Origin: Duganella margarita
GTDB taxonomy: Bacteria; Pseudomonadota; Gammaproteobacteria; Burkholderiales; Burkholderiaceae_D
Assembly (NCBI RefSeq): GCF_009857535.1
Contig: NZ_WWCS01000013.1
Span: forward strand, 107,721-171,720
Direction: 5' to 3'
DNA: 64,000 nt
Numbering within the stretch: the stretch's first letter is position 1; each line of letters starts with the position of its first letter. The notes under the pieces were generated by a model that saw nothing but the letters and a program-made list of their open reading frames with translations, was not told the DNA's origin and ran no database searches. Positions 14,753 to 22,483 of the stretch are shown here, one piece after another. Position numbers and translations under genes: made by a program.

Positions 14753-16534
14753 ATGAAACTGCTCCGCTTTGCTTTCCTGAACCACCCGCGCGCCGGCCTG
14801 GCCGCCGCCGTGCTGGTCCCGCTGCTATGCGGCCTGCTGTCGGTCATGAACGGCCAGGACGATGGCTGGGACATGCGCAACTACCACCTGTATAACGTCT
14901 ATGCGCTGATGCATGACCGCATCGGTTTCGACTTGGCGCCGGGCGGCTTCCAGAGCTATTTCAATCCCACCATCGAACTTCCGTATTATTTCCTGACGCA
15001 GTGGTGCCCACCGCGCCTGGTCGGGTTCCTGATGGGGGGATTGCACGGCCTGAACTTTGTGCTGCTGGCCGCTATCGCGCGCCAGTTGCCGGGCGTGGCC
15101 GGCGACGCCCGCCGTGCGCTGCTGCTGGCCGCAGCCGGCCTGCTGACGCCTGGCTTCCTTAGCGAGCTGGGTAACACCATGGGCGACAACCTGACCGCGC
15201 TGACGGTGCTGGGGGCCTTGTACCTGCTGCTGCGCCATTGGTCCGCCCTGCAGCACTGGGGCTGGCGGGCGCTGCTGGCAGCGCTGGCGGCCGGCCTGGT
15301 GATGGGCGTCGGCACCGGCCTGAAGCTGACCAACGCCGTCTATGCCGCCGGCCTGTGCCTGGCGCTGCTGGTGACGCCGCAGCGCTGGTGGCAGCGGCTG
15401 CGGCTGGCGTCGGTGTTCGGCGTCGGCGTGCTCGGCGGCATGGCCGTCAGCGCCGGCTGGTGGTTCATGACGATGTGGCACACTTTCGGCAATCCGCTGT
15501 TTCCGCAATTTAACAACCTGTTCCACAGTCCGCTGGCGGCGGAAGGCGGCGTGATTCCCAGCATTTTCCTGCCGCAGGGCGTGCTGGAAAATCTGCTGTG
15601 GCCGTTCGTGTTTGCGCTGAACCCGCTGCGGGTCGGCGAACTGCCGATGAAATTGTGGCTGTGGCCGGTGATGTACGTGCTGGTGTTGGGCTGCGGCGGC
15701 GTGCAGCTGCTGCGCCGCACGGCCGAGCGCCGCCACGTGTTCGTGCTGCTGTTTGTCGCCCTGTCGTACCTAGTGTGGTTGCGGCTGTTCAGCATCCAGC
15801 GCTACCTGATTCCGCTGGAGCTGCTGGCGCCGATCGTCATCTGGCTGGCCGTGCACGGCGTGCTGCGCACGGCGCCGAGCGCACGCCGGGTGGCGGGCTG
15901 GGTGGTGGCGCTGCTGGCCGTAGCTGTGTTCCCGGTGGCCAACTGGGGCCACGCCAGCTGGGGAGCACAAAGCTTTAGCGCGCAGCGGCCGTCGCTGGCG
16001 GCGCCGGCCGCCAGCGTGATCTTCATCGCCCAGCAGCATCCGCCGCTGGGCTGGCTGGCGATGTTCATGCCGGCGCCGGCGCGGATCGTGCGGCTGGGCG
16101 GCATGCCGGAATCGGCCGGCTACGTGCAGCGCCTGCGCGACGTCATTGCCGAGCGCCCGGGGCCGCATTACGTGATGCTGTCGGCCAGCAAAAACGAGCG
16201 GCAGTCGGCGCTGGAGCGCAAGCTGGCCGCGGCCACCGCGCTGGGCCTGACCGCCGATGCGGCCGGTTGCGGGCGGCTGGCGTGGCTGACGCGTCACCTA
16301 CACTTCCAGGCCAGCCTGCGGCAATTGCCGGCCGGCGGCTGCACGCTGGACCTGTTGCCGGCCTTCCAGCTCGACCTGGCCGCGCAGGACCGCGCCGTGG
16401 TGCACGCCGCGGCGCGGGAGCTGGCGCGCTTCGGCCTCGGCATCGACGCCGCCAGCTGTGTTATCTATCCGGCGGCGGTGGGGCGCGAGCCGTATCCTTA
16501 CCAGTGGTGCCGGGTACGCCGGCTGTCTCCTTAA
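14753..16534 (+). CDS. multi-pass membrane glycosyltransferase-like protein (GT-C type)
   Basis: A 593-residue protein with about ten membrane segments in the first 420 residues and a soluble tail. Early after the first helix it has the polar loop GQDDGWDMRNYHLYNVYAL, with acidic residues in the first periplasmic loop as expected for GT-C enzymes that use a lipid-linked sugar. Later loops carry FQSYFNPTIELPYYF. Position directly after the polyprenyl-phosphate sugar synthase and GtrA genes supports a role as the enzyme that transfers the sugar to a glycan or protein at the periplasmic face. Acceptor unknown. Confidence 0.7.
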   Translation: MKLLRFAFLNHPRAGLAAAVLVPLLCGLLSVMNGQDDGWDMRNYHLYNVYALMHDRIGFDLAPGGFQSYFNPTIELPYYFLTQWCPPRLVGFLMGGLHGLNFVLLAAIARQLPGVAGDARRALLLAAAGLLTPGFLSELGNTMGDNLTALTVLGALYLLLRHWSALQHWGWRALLAALAAGLVMGVGTGLKLTNAVYAAGLCLALLVTPQRWWQRLRLASVFGVGVLGGMAVSAGWWFMTMWHTFGNPLFPQFNNLFHSPLAAEGGVIPSIFLPQGVLENLLWPFVFALNPLRVGELPMKLWLWPVMYVLVLGCGGVQLLRRTAERRHVFVLLFVALSYLVWLRLFSIQRYLIPLELLAPIVIWLAVHGVLRTAPSARRVAGWVVALLAVAVFPVANWGHASWGAQSFSAQRPSLAAPAASVIFIAQQHPPLGWLAMFMPAPARIVRLGGMPESAGYVQRLRDVIAERPGPHYVMLSASKNERQSALERKLAAATALGLTADAAGCGRLAWLTRHLHFQASLRQLPAGGCTLDLLPAFQLDLAAQDRAVVHAAARELARFGLGIDAASCVIYPAAVGREPYPYQWCRVRRLSP

Positions 16535-16610
16535 GCGGAGGCGGAAAGAACAGCACGGTGTTGTAATAAGCACTACAATATCCGGGATCCCACCACGTCC
16601 CGGAGTCCGC

Positions 16611-18128
16611 ATGTCCTTCCTGATCGTCCTTGCCGCGCTGGCGTTCCTGATGCTGGCCGCGTATCGCGGCTACAGCGTGATCCTGTTTGCCCCGGTGGCC
16701 GCGCTGGGCGCGGTGCTGCTGACCGATCCGGGCGCGGTGGCGCCGGTGTTCAGCGGCATCTTCATGGACAAGATGGTCGGCTTCATCAAGCTGTACTTCC
16801 CGGTGTTCTTGCTGGGCGCGGTGTTCGGCAAGCTGATCGAGCTGTCGGGCTTTTCGGAAGCGATCGTGGTGGCCGCCATCAAGTACATCGGCCGCTCGCG
16901 CGCCAACGCCGTCATCGTGCTGGTGTGCGCGCTGCTGACGTATGGCGGCGTATCGCTGTTTGTGGTGGTGTTTGCCGTGTACCCGTTTGCCGCCGAGCTG
17001 TACAAGCAGAGCAATATCCCCAAGCGGCTGATGCCGGGCGCGATTGCGCTGGGGGCGTTTTCGTTCACCATGGATACCTTGCCGGGCACGCCGCAGATCC
17101 AGAATATTATCCCGACCACGTTCTTCAAGACCACCGGCTGGGCGGCGCCGTCGCTGGGCGTGATCGGCTCGATCGCCACGCTGGCCGCTGGCCTGGCGTT
17201 CCTCGAATGGCGCCGCCGCTCGGCGATGGCGACGGGGGAGGGCTATGACTCCGCCACGCCGGCCACCAACGTGCCGGTCGCACCCGCCGGCAACGCGCCC
17301 GTCGCCACAACCGGCGCCATGCCGACAGCGGCCGCTGGCGTCCCTGCCGCGTCGGCCGGCACTGGCGCCACAGCCGGCGCTACAGTACCCGTCGCTGCGC
17401 GCGGCAACCTGCCGCATCCGCTGCTGTCGGTGGCGCCGCTGGTGCTGGTCGGCGTCGCCAATTTCGTGCTGACCAAACTGATCCCCGGCTGGTACGGCGA
17501 CAATTACGCCCTCACAGCCGACGCCTTGCCGGGCCTGCACGCGCCGGTCACGCTGACCATCAAATCGGTGATCGGCATCTGGGCGGTGGAAGGCGCGCTG
17601 CTGCTCGGCATCCTGCTGACCATCGCCACCGCCTTCGGCCGCATCCGCGTCAGCTTCGCCGACGGCACCAAGGCGGCCGTCGGCGGCGCATTGCTGGCGG
17701 CGATGAACACCGCGTCCGAATACGGCTTCGGCGGCGTCATCGCCGCGCTGCCGGGCTTCCTGTCGGTCAGCGAAGCGCTGCGCAGCGTGCCCAATCCGCT
17801 GGTCAACGCCGCCGTCTCGGTGACCGCGCTGGCGGGCATCACTGGTTCCGCCTCGGGCGGCATGAGCATTGCGCTAGCCGCCATGTCGGACCAGTTCATC
17901 AAGGCCGCCGACGCCGCCCACATCCCGCTGGAAGTGATGCACCGGGTGGTGGCCATGGCCAGCGGCGGCATGGACACCTTGCCGCACAACGGCGCCGTCA
18001 TCACGCTGCTGGCGGTCACCGGCCTGACGCACCGCCAGTCCTACCGCGACATCTTCGGTATCACCGTGATCAAGACGCTGGCAGTGTTCTTTGTGATCGC
18101 GGTCTACTATCTGACCGGGCTGGTGTAA
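16611..18128 (+). CDS. GntP family proton/organic-acid symporter
   Basis: A 505-residue inner-membrane permease with some 12 hydrophobic segments. Family signatures include GKLIELSGFSEAIV, LTYGGVSLFVVVFAVYPFA, TMDTLPGTPQIQNIIPT and ASGGMDTLPHNGAVITLL. Relatives import gluconate and other hydroxy acids. Start ATG 16611 is preceded by CGGAG and begins directly in the first helix; an upstream in-frame ATG would add 51 unlikely residues. Between about residues 210 and 268 a loop of roughly 55 residues consists almost only of Ala, Thr, Pro, Gly and Val, which is unusual for the family. The 3' end overlaps the convergent nei-like gene by 59 bases. Confidence 0.88.
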   Translation: MSFLIVLAALAFLMLAAYRGYSVILFAPVAALGAVLLTDPGAVAPVFSGIFMDKMVGFIKLYFPVFLLGAVFGKLIELSGFSEAIVVAAIKYIGRSRANAVIVLVCALLTYGGVSLFVVVFAVYPFAAELYKQSNIPKRLMPGAIALGAFSFTMDTLPGTPQIQNIIPTTFFKTTGWAAPSLGVIGSIATLAAGLAFLEWRRRSAMATGEGYDSATPATNVPVAPAGNAPVATTGAMPTAAAGVPAASAGTGATAGATVPVAARGNLPHPLLSVAPLVLVGVANFVLTKLIPGWYGDNYALTADALPGLHAPVTLTIKSVIGIWAVEGALLLGILLTIATAFGRIRVSFADGTKAAVGGALLAAMNTASEYGFGGVIAALPGFLSVSEALRSVPNPLVNAAVSVTALAGITGSASGGMSIALAAMSDQFIKAADAAHIPLEVMHRVVAMASGGMDTLPHNGAVITLLAVTGLTHRQSYRDIFGITVIKTLAVFFVIAVYYLTGLV

Positions 18129-18873
18129 GCGCGGCGGGCGGATACTGCTTCTGGCAGCGGGTGCAGAAAAAGCTGCGGCGCCGGGTCTTGCCCAGATGCG
18201 CCTTGTGGAACGGGATGTCGCAGCGCGGGCAGATGCGCCTGGTGTGCGCCTGCCAGTGCTGCTTGAGCACGAACGCCTTCTTCCAGCGCAGGAAATCGAA
18301 GGCGTAGGCGCGCATCTCGGCGACCAGTTCGCGCTGCTTGGCGGCCGACAGCGCGCCGACCGTCGACAGCGGATGGACGCGGATGCGGAACAGCACCTCG
18401 TTCTTGAAGATATTACCGGCGCCGGAAAAAATCTCCTGGTCCAGCGCGGCGTCGCACACCAGCATGCCCGGCTGGGCGCGCAGCTTTTTCAGCACCACTC
18501 TGGGGTCCCACTGGTCCGCCATCACATCGATGCGCCAGTCGTACTGCGCGTCGAGATCCGGCGGCAGCGTCTTGACCGAGCAGGTGTAGAAATTGAACTC
18601 GTCGCCGTCGTCGAAACCCAAGCTCAGGCGCGGCACGGCGTCCTTGCGTTCGTTGATGCGGTAGCTGCCGAACATCAGCAAATGGATGCGCAGGGCCAGC
18701 GTCGGCAGCTGGATCAGGAAATGCTTGCCCCAGCTGCGCAGCGCCACGATTGGCTGTCCCTCCAGCGCGGCGAAATCCACGCCCTTGCTGTTGCCGCTGG
18801 CGCGCGTGATGGTGCGGCCGGCAAAACCCTCGGCCGCTTCGCGCAAAATGACAATCGACGGTCCTTCCGGCAT
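18070..18873 (-). CDS. nei: endonuclease VIII-like DNA glycosylase (Fpg/Nei family)
   Basis: A 267-residue base-excision repair enzyme. It starts MPEGPS with the catalytic Pro2 and Glu3, has the Lys of WGKHFL near residue 50, the helix-two-turn-helix stretch GAGNIFKNEVLF (151-162), and a C-terminal zinc finger with Cys215, Cys218, Cys237 and Cys240. GPS after MPE points to Nei rather than Fpg (MPELPE). These enzymes remove oxidised pyrimidines and nick the strand. About 27 residues follow the finger, and the 3' end overlaps the convergent permease gene. Confidence 0.9.
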   Translation of the reverse strand: MPEGPSIVILREAAEGFAGRTITRASGNSKGVDFAALEGQPIVALRSWGKHFLIQLPTLALRIHLLMFGSYRINERKDAVPRLSLGFDDGDEFNFYTCSVKTLPPDLDAQYDWRIDVMADQWDPRVVLKKLRAQPGMLVCDAALDQEIFSGAGNIFKNEVLFRIRVHPLSTVGALSAAKQRELVAEMRAYAFDFLRWKKAFVLKQHWQAHTRRICPRCDIPFHKAHLGKTRRRSFFCTRCQKQYPPAALTPARSDSRPRSQRTLPAS

Positions 18874-18934
18874 GGCCTCTCTCCACTGGATACTGGCCTC
18901 CAGTGTCGCCGCGCCGCCGTGGCCGGACTGTACG

Positions 18935-19648
18935 CTAGCTCACCGAGCCGTCCAGCAGATTGTGGATGCTGTAACTCATCATCGCCAGGAATGCCACCAG
19001 GGCGAGGTACATCACGCTGTAGTTGATGCGGGTGTCGCGCGGCACGGTGTAGTAGCTGGCGTCCTTGGCGGGATCGCCCCAGATGGCTTCCTTCAGCTGC
19101 GGATAGGCCAGCACCGCCACCAGGATCAGCATCGGGCTCGGGTGGTAGAAGAACAGCGCCGCCAGCAGCGGCACGCCGGCCAGCCACACCTTGGGCGAGA
19201 TGATGGCCGTGATGCGGCCGCCATCGAGCGGCGAGACCGGGATCAGGTTGAACAGGTTGATCATGCAGCCGGCATAGGCCAGCGCCAGCAGCAGGCTGCT
19301 GTCCTGGTCGCGGGCGAGGAAGTAGCAGGCCACCGCCGCCAGCGTACCGGCCAGCGGCCCGGCAAAGCCGATGTAGGCTTCGGTCTCGACGTCATGCGGC
19401 AGCTGCTTGAGCGCGATCCAGGCGCCGACGAAGGGGATAAAGGTCGGCGCGCCGACCTCCAGCCCGCGCTGGCGCGCCGCCGCGTAATGGCCCATCTCGT
19501 GGACGAAAATCAGCGCCACGAAACCGACCGCGTAACGCCAGCCATAAATCCAGCTGTACGCCACGATGGACAGCAGCATGGTGCCGCAGGTCATCAGCAG
19601 CTTGCCCATCTTGCCGGCCGCCAGCAGCCAGATGATCAACTTGCCCAT
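18935..19648 (-). CDS. site-2 protease family (M50) membrane metalloprotease
   Basis: A 237-residue inner-membrane protease with about six hydrophobic segments. The zinc site is HEMGH (residues 50-54) within a helix, and the third ligand Asp142 is in NLIPVSPLDGGR. There is no PDZ or CBS domain, so it is a minimal member, unlike RseP. It would cleave membrane-embedded substrates. The start lies 4 bases after the stop of the DUF2167 gene, with GGAG in the end of that gene serving as ribosome site, so the two form a unit. Confidence 0.9.
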   Translation of the reverse strand: MGKLIIWLLAAGKMGKLLMTCGTMLLSIVAYSWIYGWRYAVGFVALIFVHEMGHYAAARQRGLEVGAPTFIPFVGAWIALKQLPHDVETEAYIGFAGPLAGTLAAVACYFLARDQDSSLLLALAYAGCMINLFNLIPVSPLDGGRITAIISPKVWLAGVPLLAALFFYHPSPMLILVAVLAYPQLKEAIWGDPAKDASYYTVPRDTRINYSVMYLALVAFLAMMSYSIHNLLDGSVS

Positions 19649-19652
19649 GGTC

Positions 19653-20589
19653 TTACTCCGGCTTGCTCAGGTCGACCGGAGCAGCGGCCGGTTCCTCGCC
19701 CTTGGCGGCCTTCTTGCGGCCCAGCAGCTTGTAGATCCAGCTGCCCGCCGCCGCCACGCCCAGCAGCAGCACCTTCTTGAACGCCAGCAGCAGCGCGAAG
19801 AGCTTGCCGAAGAAGCCCAGCTTGGCCGCGACGCCGCCCGCCACCAGCGCCGCCAGGCCGTACTCGGCCACCTTGTCGGTGCTGGCGTTGAAGTCGGTGT
19901 AGCGGTTGCCCGGCGTGAACTCGGTGAAGGCGGTGACCTTCTTCATCTCTTGCTTGACCTGGGCGATCTGCGCCATGCCGGACACGGCGTTGAGCACCAG
20001 TACGCCCTCGCGGCCCAGCACCCGAATGTTGTAGTTCAAGCCGTTTTCCTTGCTGCCGTCGGTATGCAGCTCCTTGGCCCAGTACAGCTTGTGCTGGCCC
20101 TTGTCGTAGCTGGGCTGCTCGGCCCAGCCGACCAGCGCCATCGGCGCATAGCCCTGTTCCTGGCGCCTTGTTGTTCTCGGCCATGCCTTCCTGCATGTCC
20201 TTCAGCAGGTCGGTGTAGTTGATCTTGTCGGCGTCGTCGTCCTTGACGTGGCCGTCCTTGTCATAGGTGACCACCACGCCCCAGCCTGCCTCGCTGAGCG
20301 GATTGACGTCGGCCCGCACGATCATGCCCAGCGTCTTGGCGCCCGGTGGATTGCCCCAGCCGTCGGTGATCAGTTTTTCGGTGTCGGCCGGATCGAGGTA
20401 GCGGAAGCTGGCCGGCAGGTTCAGCGTGGCGATTTCGCCCGGCAGCTTTATCTGGCCTTGGCGGAAGGTCAGCGACGCGAGGAACTGCTGCGCCGATATT
20501 TGCGGCGCCGAAGCGGCCGGATCGGCGGCCTGCGCCGGCAGCGCGGCGGCCAGGATCAGGCAAAGCAGGGCGGTGAAGAGACGGCGCAT
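19653..20589 (-). pseudogene. DUF2167 family membrane protein gene, frameshifted
   Basis: Two frames together make one DUF2167 protein of about 310 residues. The 5' part (from ATG 20589, ribosome site AAGGAG, Sec signal ending AQA) runs to KDMQEGMAENNKA. The rest, starting with GYAPMALVGWAEQPSYDK and ending in a transmembrane tail, lies in another frame. The break is near 20161-20167, where a GCGCGC-like tract appears shortened by two bases (or one base is extra); restoring it would read ..NNKARQEQGYAPM. Either a real null mutation or an assembly error. The full protein would be an inner-membrane protein of unknown function beside the site-2 protease. Confidence 0.8.
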
Positions 20590-20719
20590 ACAAACTCCTT
20601 GTCATAAAAGCAGTATCCTGCAGGAAACTTTTCGATTTGGTAATTACTTATGACATTGTCGCCAACATTTATTCGTGGCAGTATTGCCGATTCACGTACT
20701 ACCCTTGAGGGAGCCCAGA

Positions 20720-22369
20720 TTGAAAAAAACCATGCTTGCCCTGTCGCTGCTGGTCGCCTTTGGCGCGCACGCCGCCAGCGCACCGGAGATCGACGCCAAA
20801 CGCCTGTCGCAAGACGTCAAAGTGCTGTCGTCGGACGCATTTGAAGGCCGCGGTCCGCACACCGCCGGCGAAACCAAAACCGTCGCCTACCTGATCGAAC
20901 AATTCAAGGCCGCCGGCCTGAAGCCGGGCGGCGACGTGGTCAAAGGCCAGCGCAGCTGGACCCAGGACGTGCCGCTGGGCCGCTTTGAAATCAAGGGCCC
21001 GGTGACGCTGAGCGTCAACGACGGCAAGACCGTGCAGCCGCTGCGCCAGGGCGACGACCTGGCGGTGCGCGCCGCGATGAATGGCGCCAAGCTGGTCAAC
21101 TTCAAGAATGCGCCGCTGGTGTTCGTCGGCTACGGCGTCACCGCGCCGGAGCGCCAGTGGGACGACTTCAAGGGCCAGGACCTGAAGGGCAAGCTGGCGG
21201 TGGTGCTGATCAACGACCCCGACTTCGAAACCGGCCAGGGCGACTTCGGCGGCAAGGCCATGACCTACTACGGCCGCTGGACCTACAAGTATGAAGAGAT
21301 GGCGCGCCGCGGCGCGCTGGGCACCATCATCGTGCACGAAACCGCGCCGGCTTCGTATGGCTGGAACACGGTCAAGAACTCCAACACCAACGTCATGTAC
21401 GACATCGTGCGCAAGAAGCCGGCCGAGGCGCATGCGCCGATGGAAGCGTGGATCCAGCGCGACCTGGCGGTCGACCTGTTCAAGCGCGGCGGCCTGGATT
21501 TCGAGGCGCTCAAGAAGCAGGCGCAAACCCGCGACTTCAAGCCGGTGCAGCTGAAGGACGTCACGCTGTCGGCCCACTACGCGGTGGACGCGCAGGTGAT
21601 CGTGTCGAAGAACGTGGCGGCGCGCGTGGTCGGTGTCCAGCGTCCGCAGGAAACCGTGATCTACAGCGGCCACTGGGACCACCTGGGCGTGGGCCTGCCG
21701 GACGCCAAGGGCGACAAGATCTACAACGGCGCGGTCGACAACGGCACCGGCATCGCCGCGCTGCTGGAACTGGCGCGCGCCTACGGCAAGGCGCCGGCGC
21801 CGCAACGCACCGTGGCCTTCCTGGCCGTCACCGCCGAAGAGAAAGGCCTGCTGGGCTCCGAATACTACGCTGCCAATCCGCTGTACCCGCTGGCCACCAC
21901 GGTCGGCGTGATCAATATGGACGCCCTCAGCCCGCACGGCCTGACGCGCAACTTCACCATTTCCGGCAGCGCCAAGCTGGATCTGCTGGACCAGCTGATC
22001 GCCAAGGCCAAGGAATGGAACCTGGTGTACAAGCCGGACCCGAAACCGGAAGCCGGCCACTTCTTCCGCTCCGACCACTTCCCGTTCGCCAAGCGCGGCG
22101 TACCGGCCATCTCGTACGGCTCGGGCGACGACCTGGTGGAAGGTGGCGTGGCCGCCGGCGAAAAGCTGGAGGCGGACTACAACACCAACAACTACCACCA
22201 GCCGTCCGACGAATGGCACGCCGACTGGACCTTCGCCAGCATGGCGCACGACCTGGGCCTGCTGTATGCGCTGGGCCGCGACCTGGCTGACTCCAAGGCC
22301 TGGCCGAACTGGTCCAAGGACGCCGAGTTCCGCGCCGCGCGTGACGCCACTGCAAAAGAACGCAAATAA
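20720..22369 (+). CDS. secreted M28 family zinc peptidase (with PA-type insert)
   Basis: About 549 residues. The TTG at 20720 is preferred as start: GAGGGAG lies 6 bases upstream and it gives a basic MKKT before the hydrophobic signal that ends HAAS; ATG 20732 is the alternative. The co-catalytic zinc ligands are in GHWDHLG, VDNGTGIAALLELA, TAEEKGLLGS and MDAL, and SDHFPF provides the last His. An inserted protease-associated region covers about residues 110-270. It acts as an aminopeptidase on peptides outside the cytoplasm. The gene ends before a strong terminator. Confidence 0.9.
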   Translation: MKKTMLALSLLVAFGAHAASAPEIDAKRLSQDVKVLSSDAFEGRGPHTAGETKTVAYLIEQFKAAGLKPGGDVVKGQRSWTQDVPLGRFEIKGPVTLSVNDGKTVQPLRQGDDLAVRAAMNGAKLVNFKNAPLVFVGYGVTAPERQWDDFKGQDLKGKLAVVLINDPDFETGQGDFGGKAMTYYGRWTYKYEEMARRGALGTIIVHETAPASYGWNTVKNSNTNVMYDIVRKKPAEAHAPMEAWIQRDLAVDLFKRGGLDFEALKKQAQTRDFKPVQLKDVTLSAHYAVDAQVIVSKNVAARVVGVQRPQETVIYSGHWDHLGVGLPDAKGDKIYNGAVDNGTGIAALLELARAYGKAPAPQRTVAFLAVTAEEKGLLGSEYYAANPLYPLATTVGVINMDALSPHGLTRNFTISGSAKLDLLDQLIAKAKEWNLVYKPDPKPEAGHFFRSDHFPFAKRGVPAISYGSGDDLVEGGVAAGEKLEADYNTNNYHQPSDEWHADWTFASMAHDLGLLYALGRDLADSKAWPNWSKDAEFRAARDATAKERK

Positions 22370-22417
22370 GCGGATGCAAAAAAAGCTGGTCAAACTTATC
22401 TAAACCTTAATAGAATG

Positions 22418-22455
22418 AATGGGCGCCTGCTGCAATGCAGGCGCCCATTTTTTTT
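22418..22455 (+). terminator. intrinsic terminator between M28 and M16 genes
   Basis: Perfect 13-base arms (AATGGGCGCCTGC and its complement) around TGCAAT, followed by a run of T. It ends the M28 transcript and separates it from the M16 gene. Confidence 0.93.
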
Positions 22456-22483
22456 GCAGGTTCACTTCTTTGGGAGATACCGC

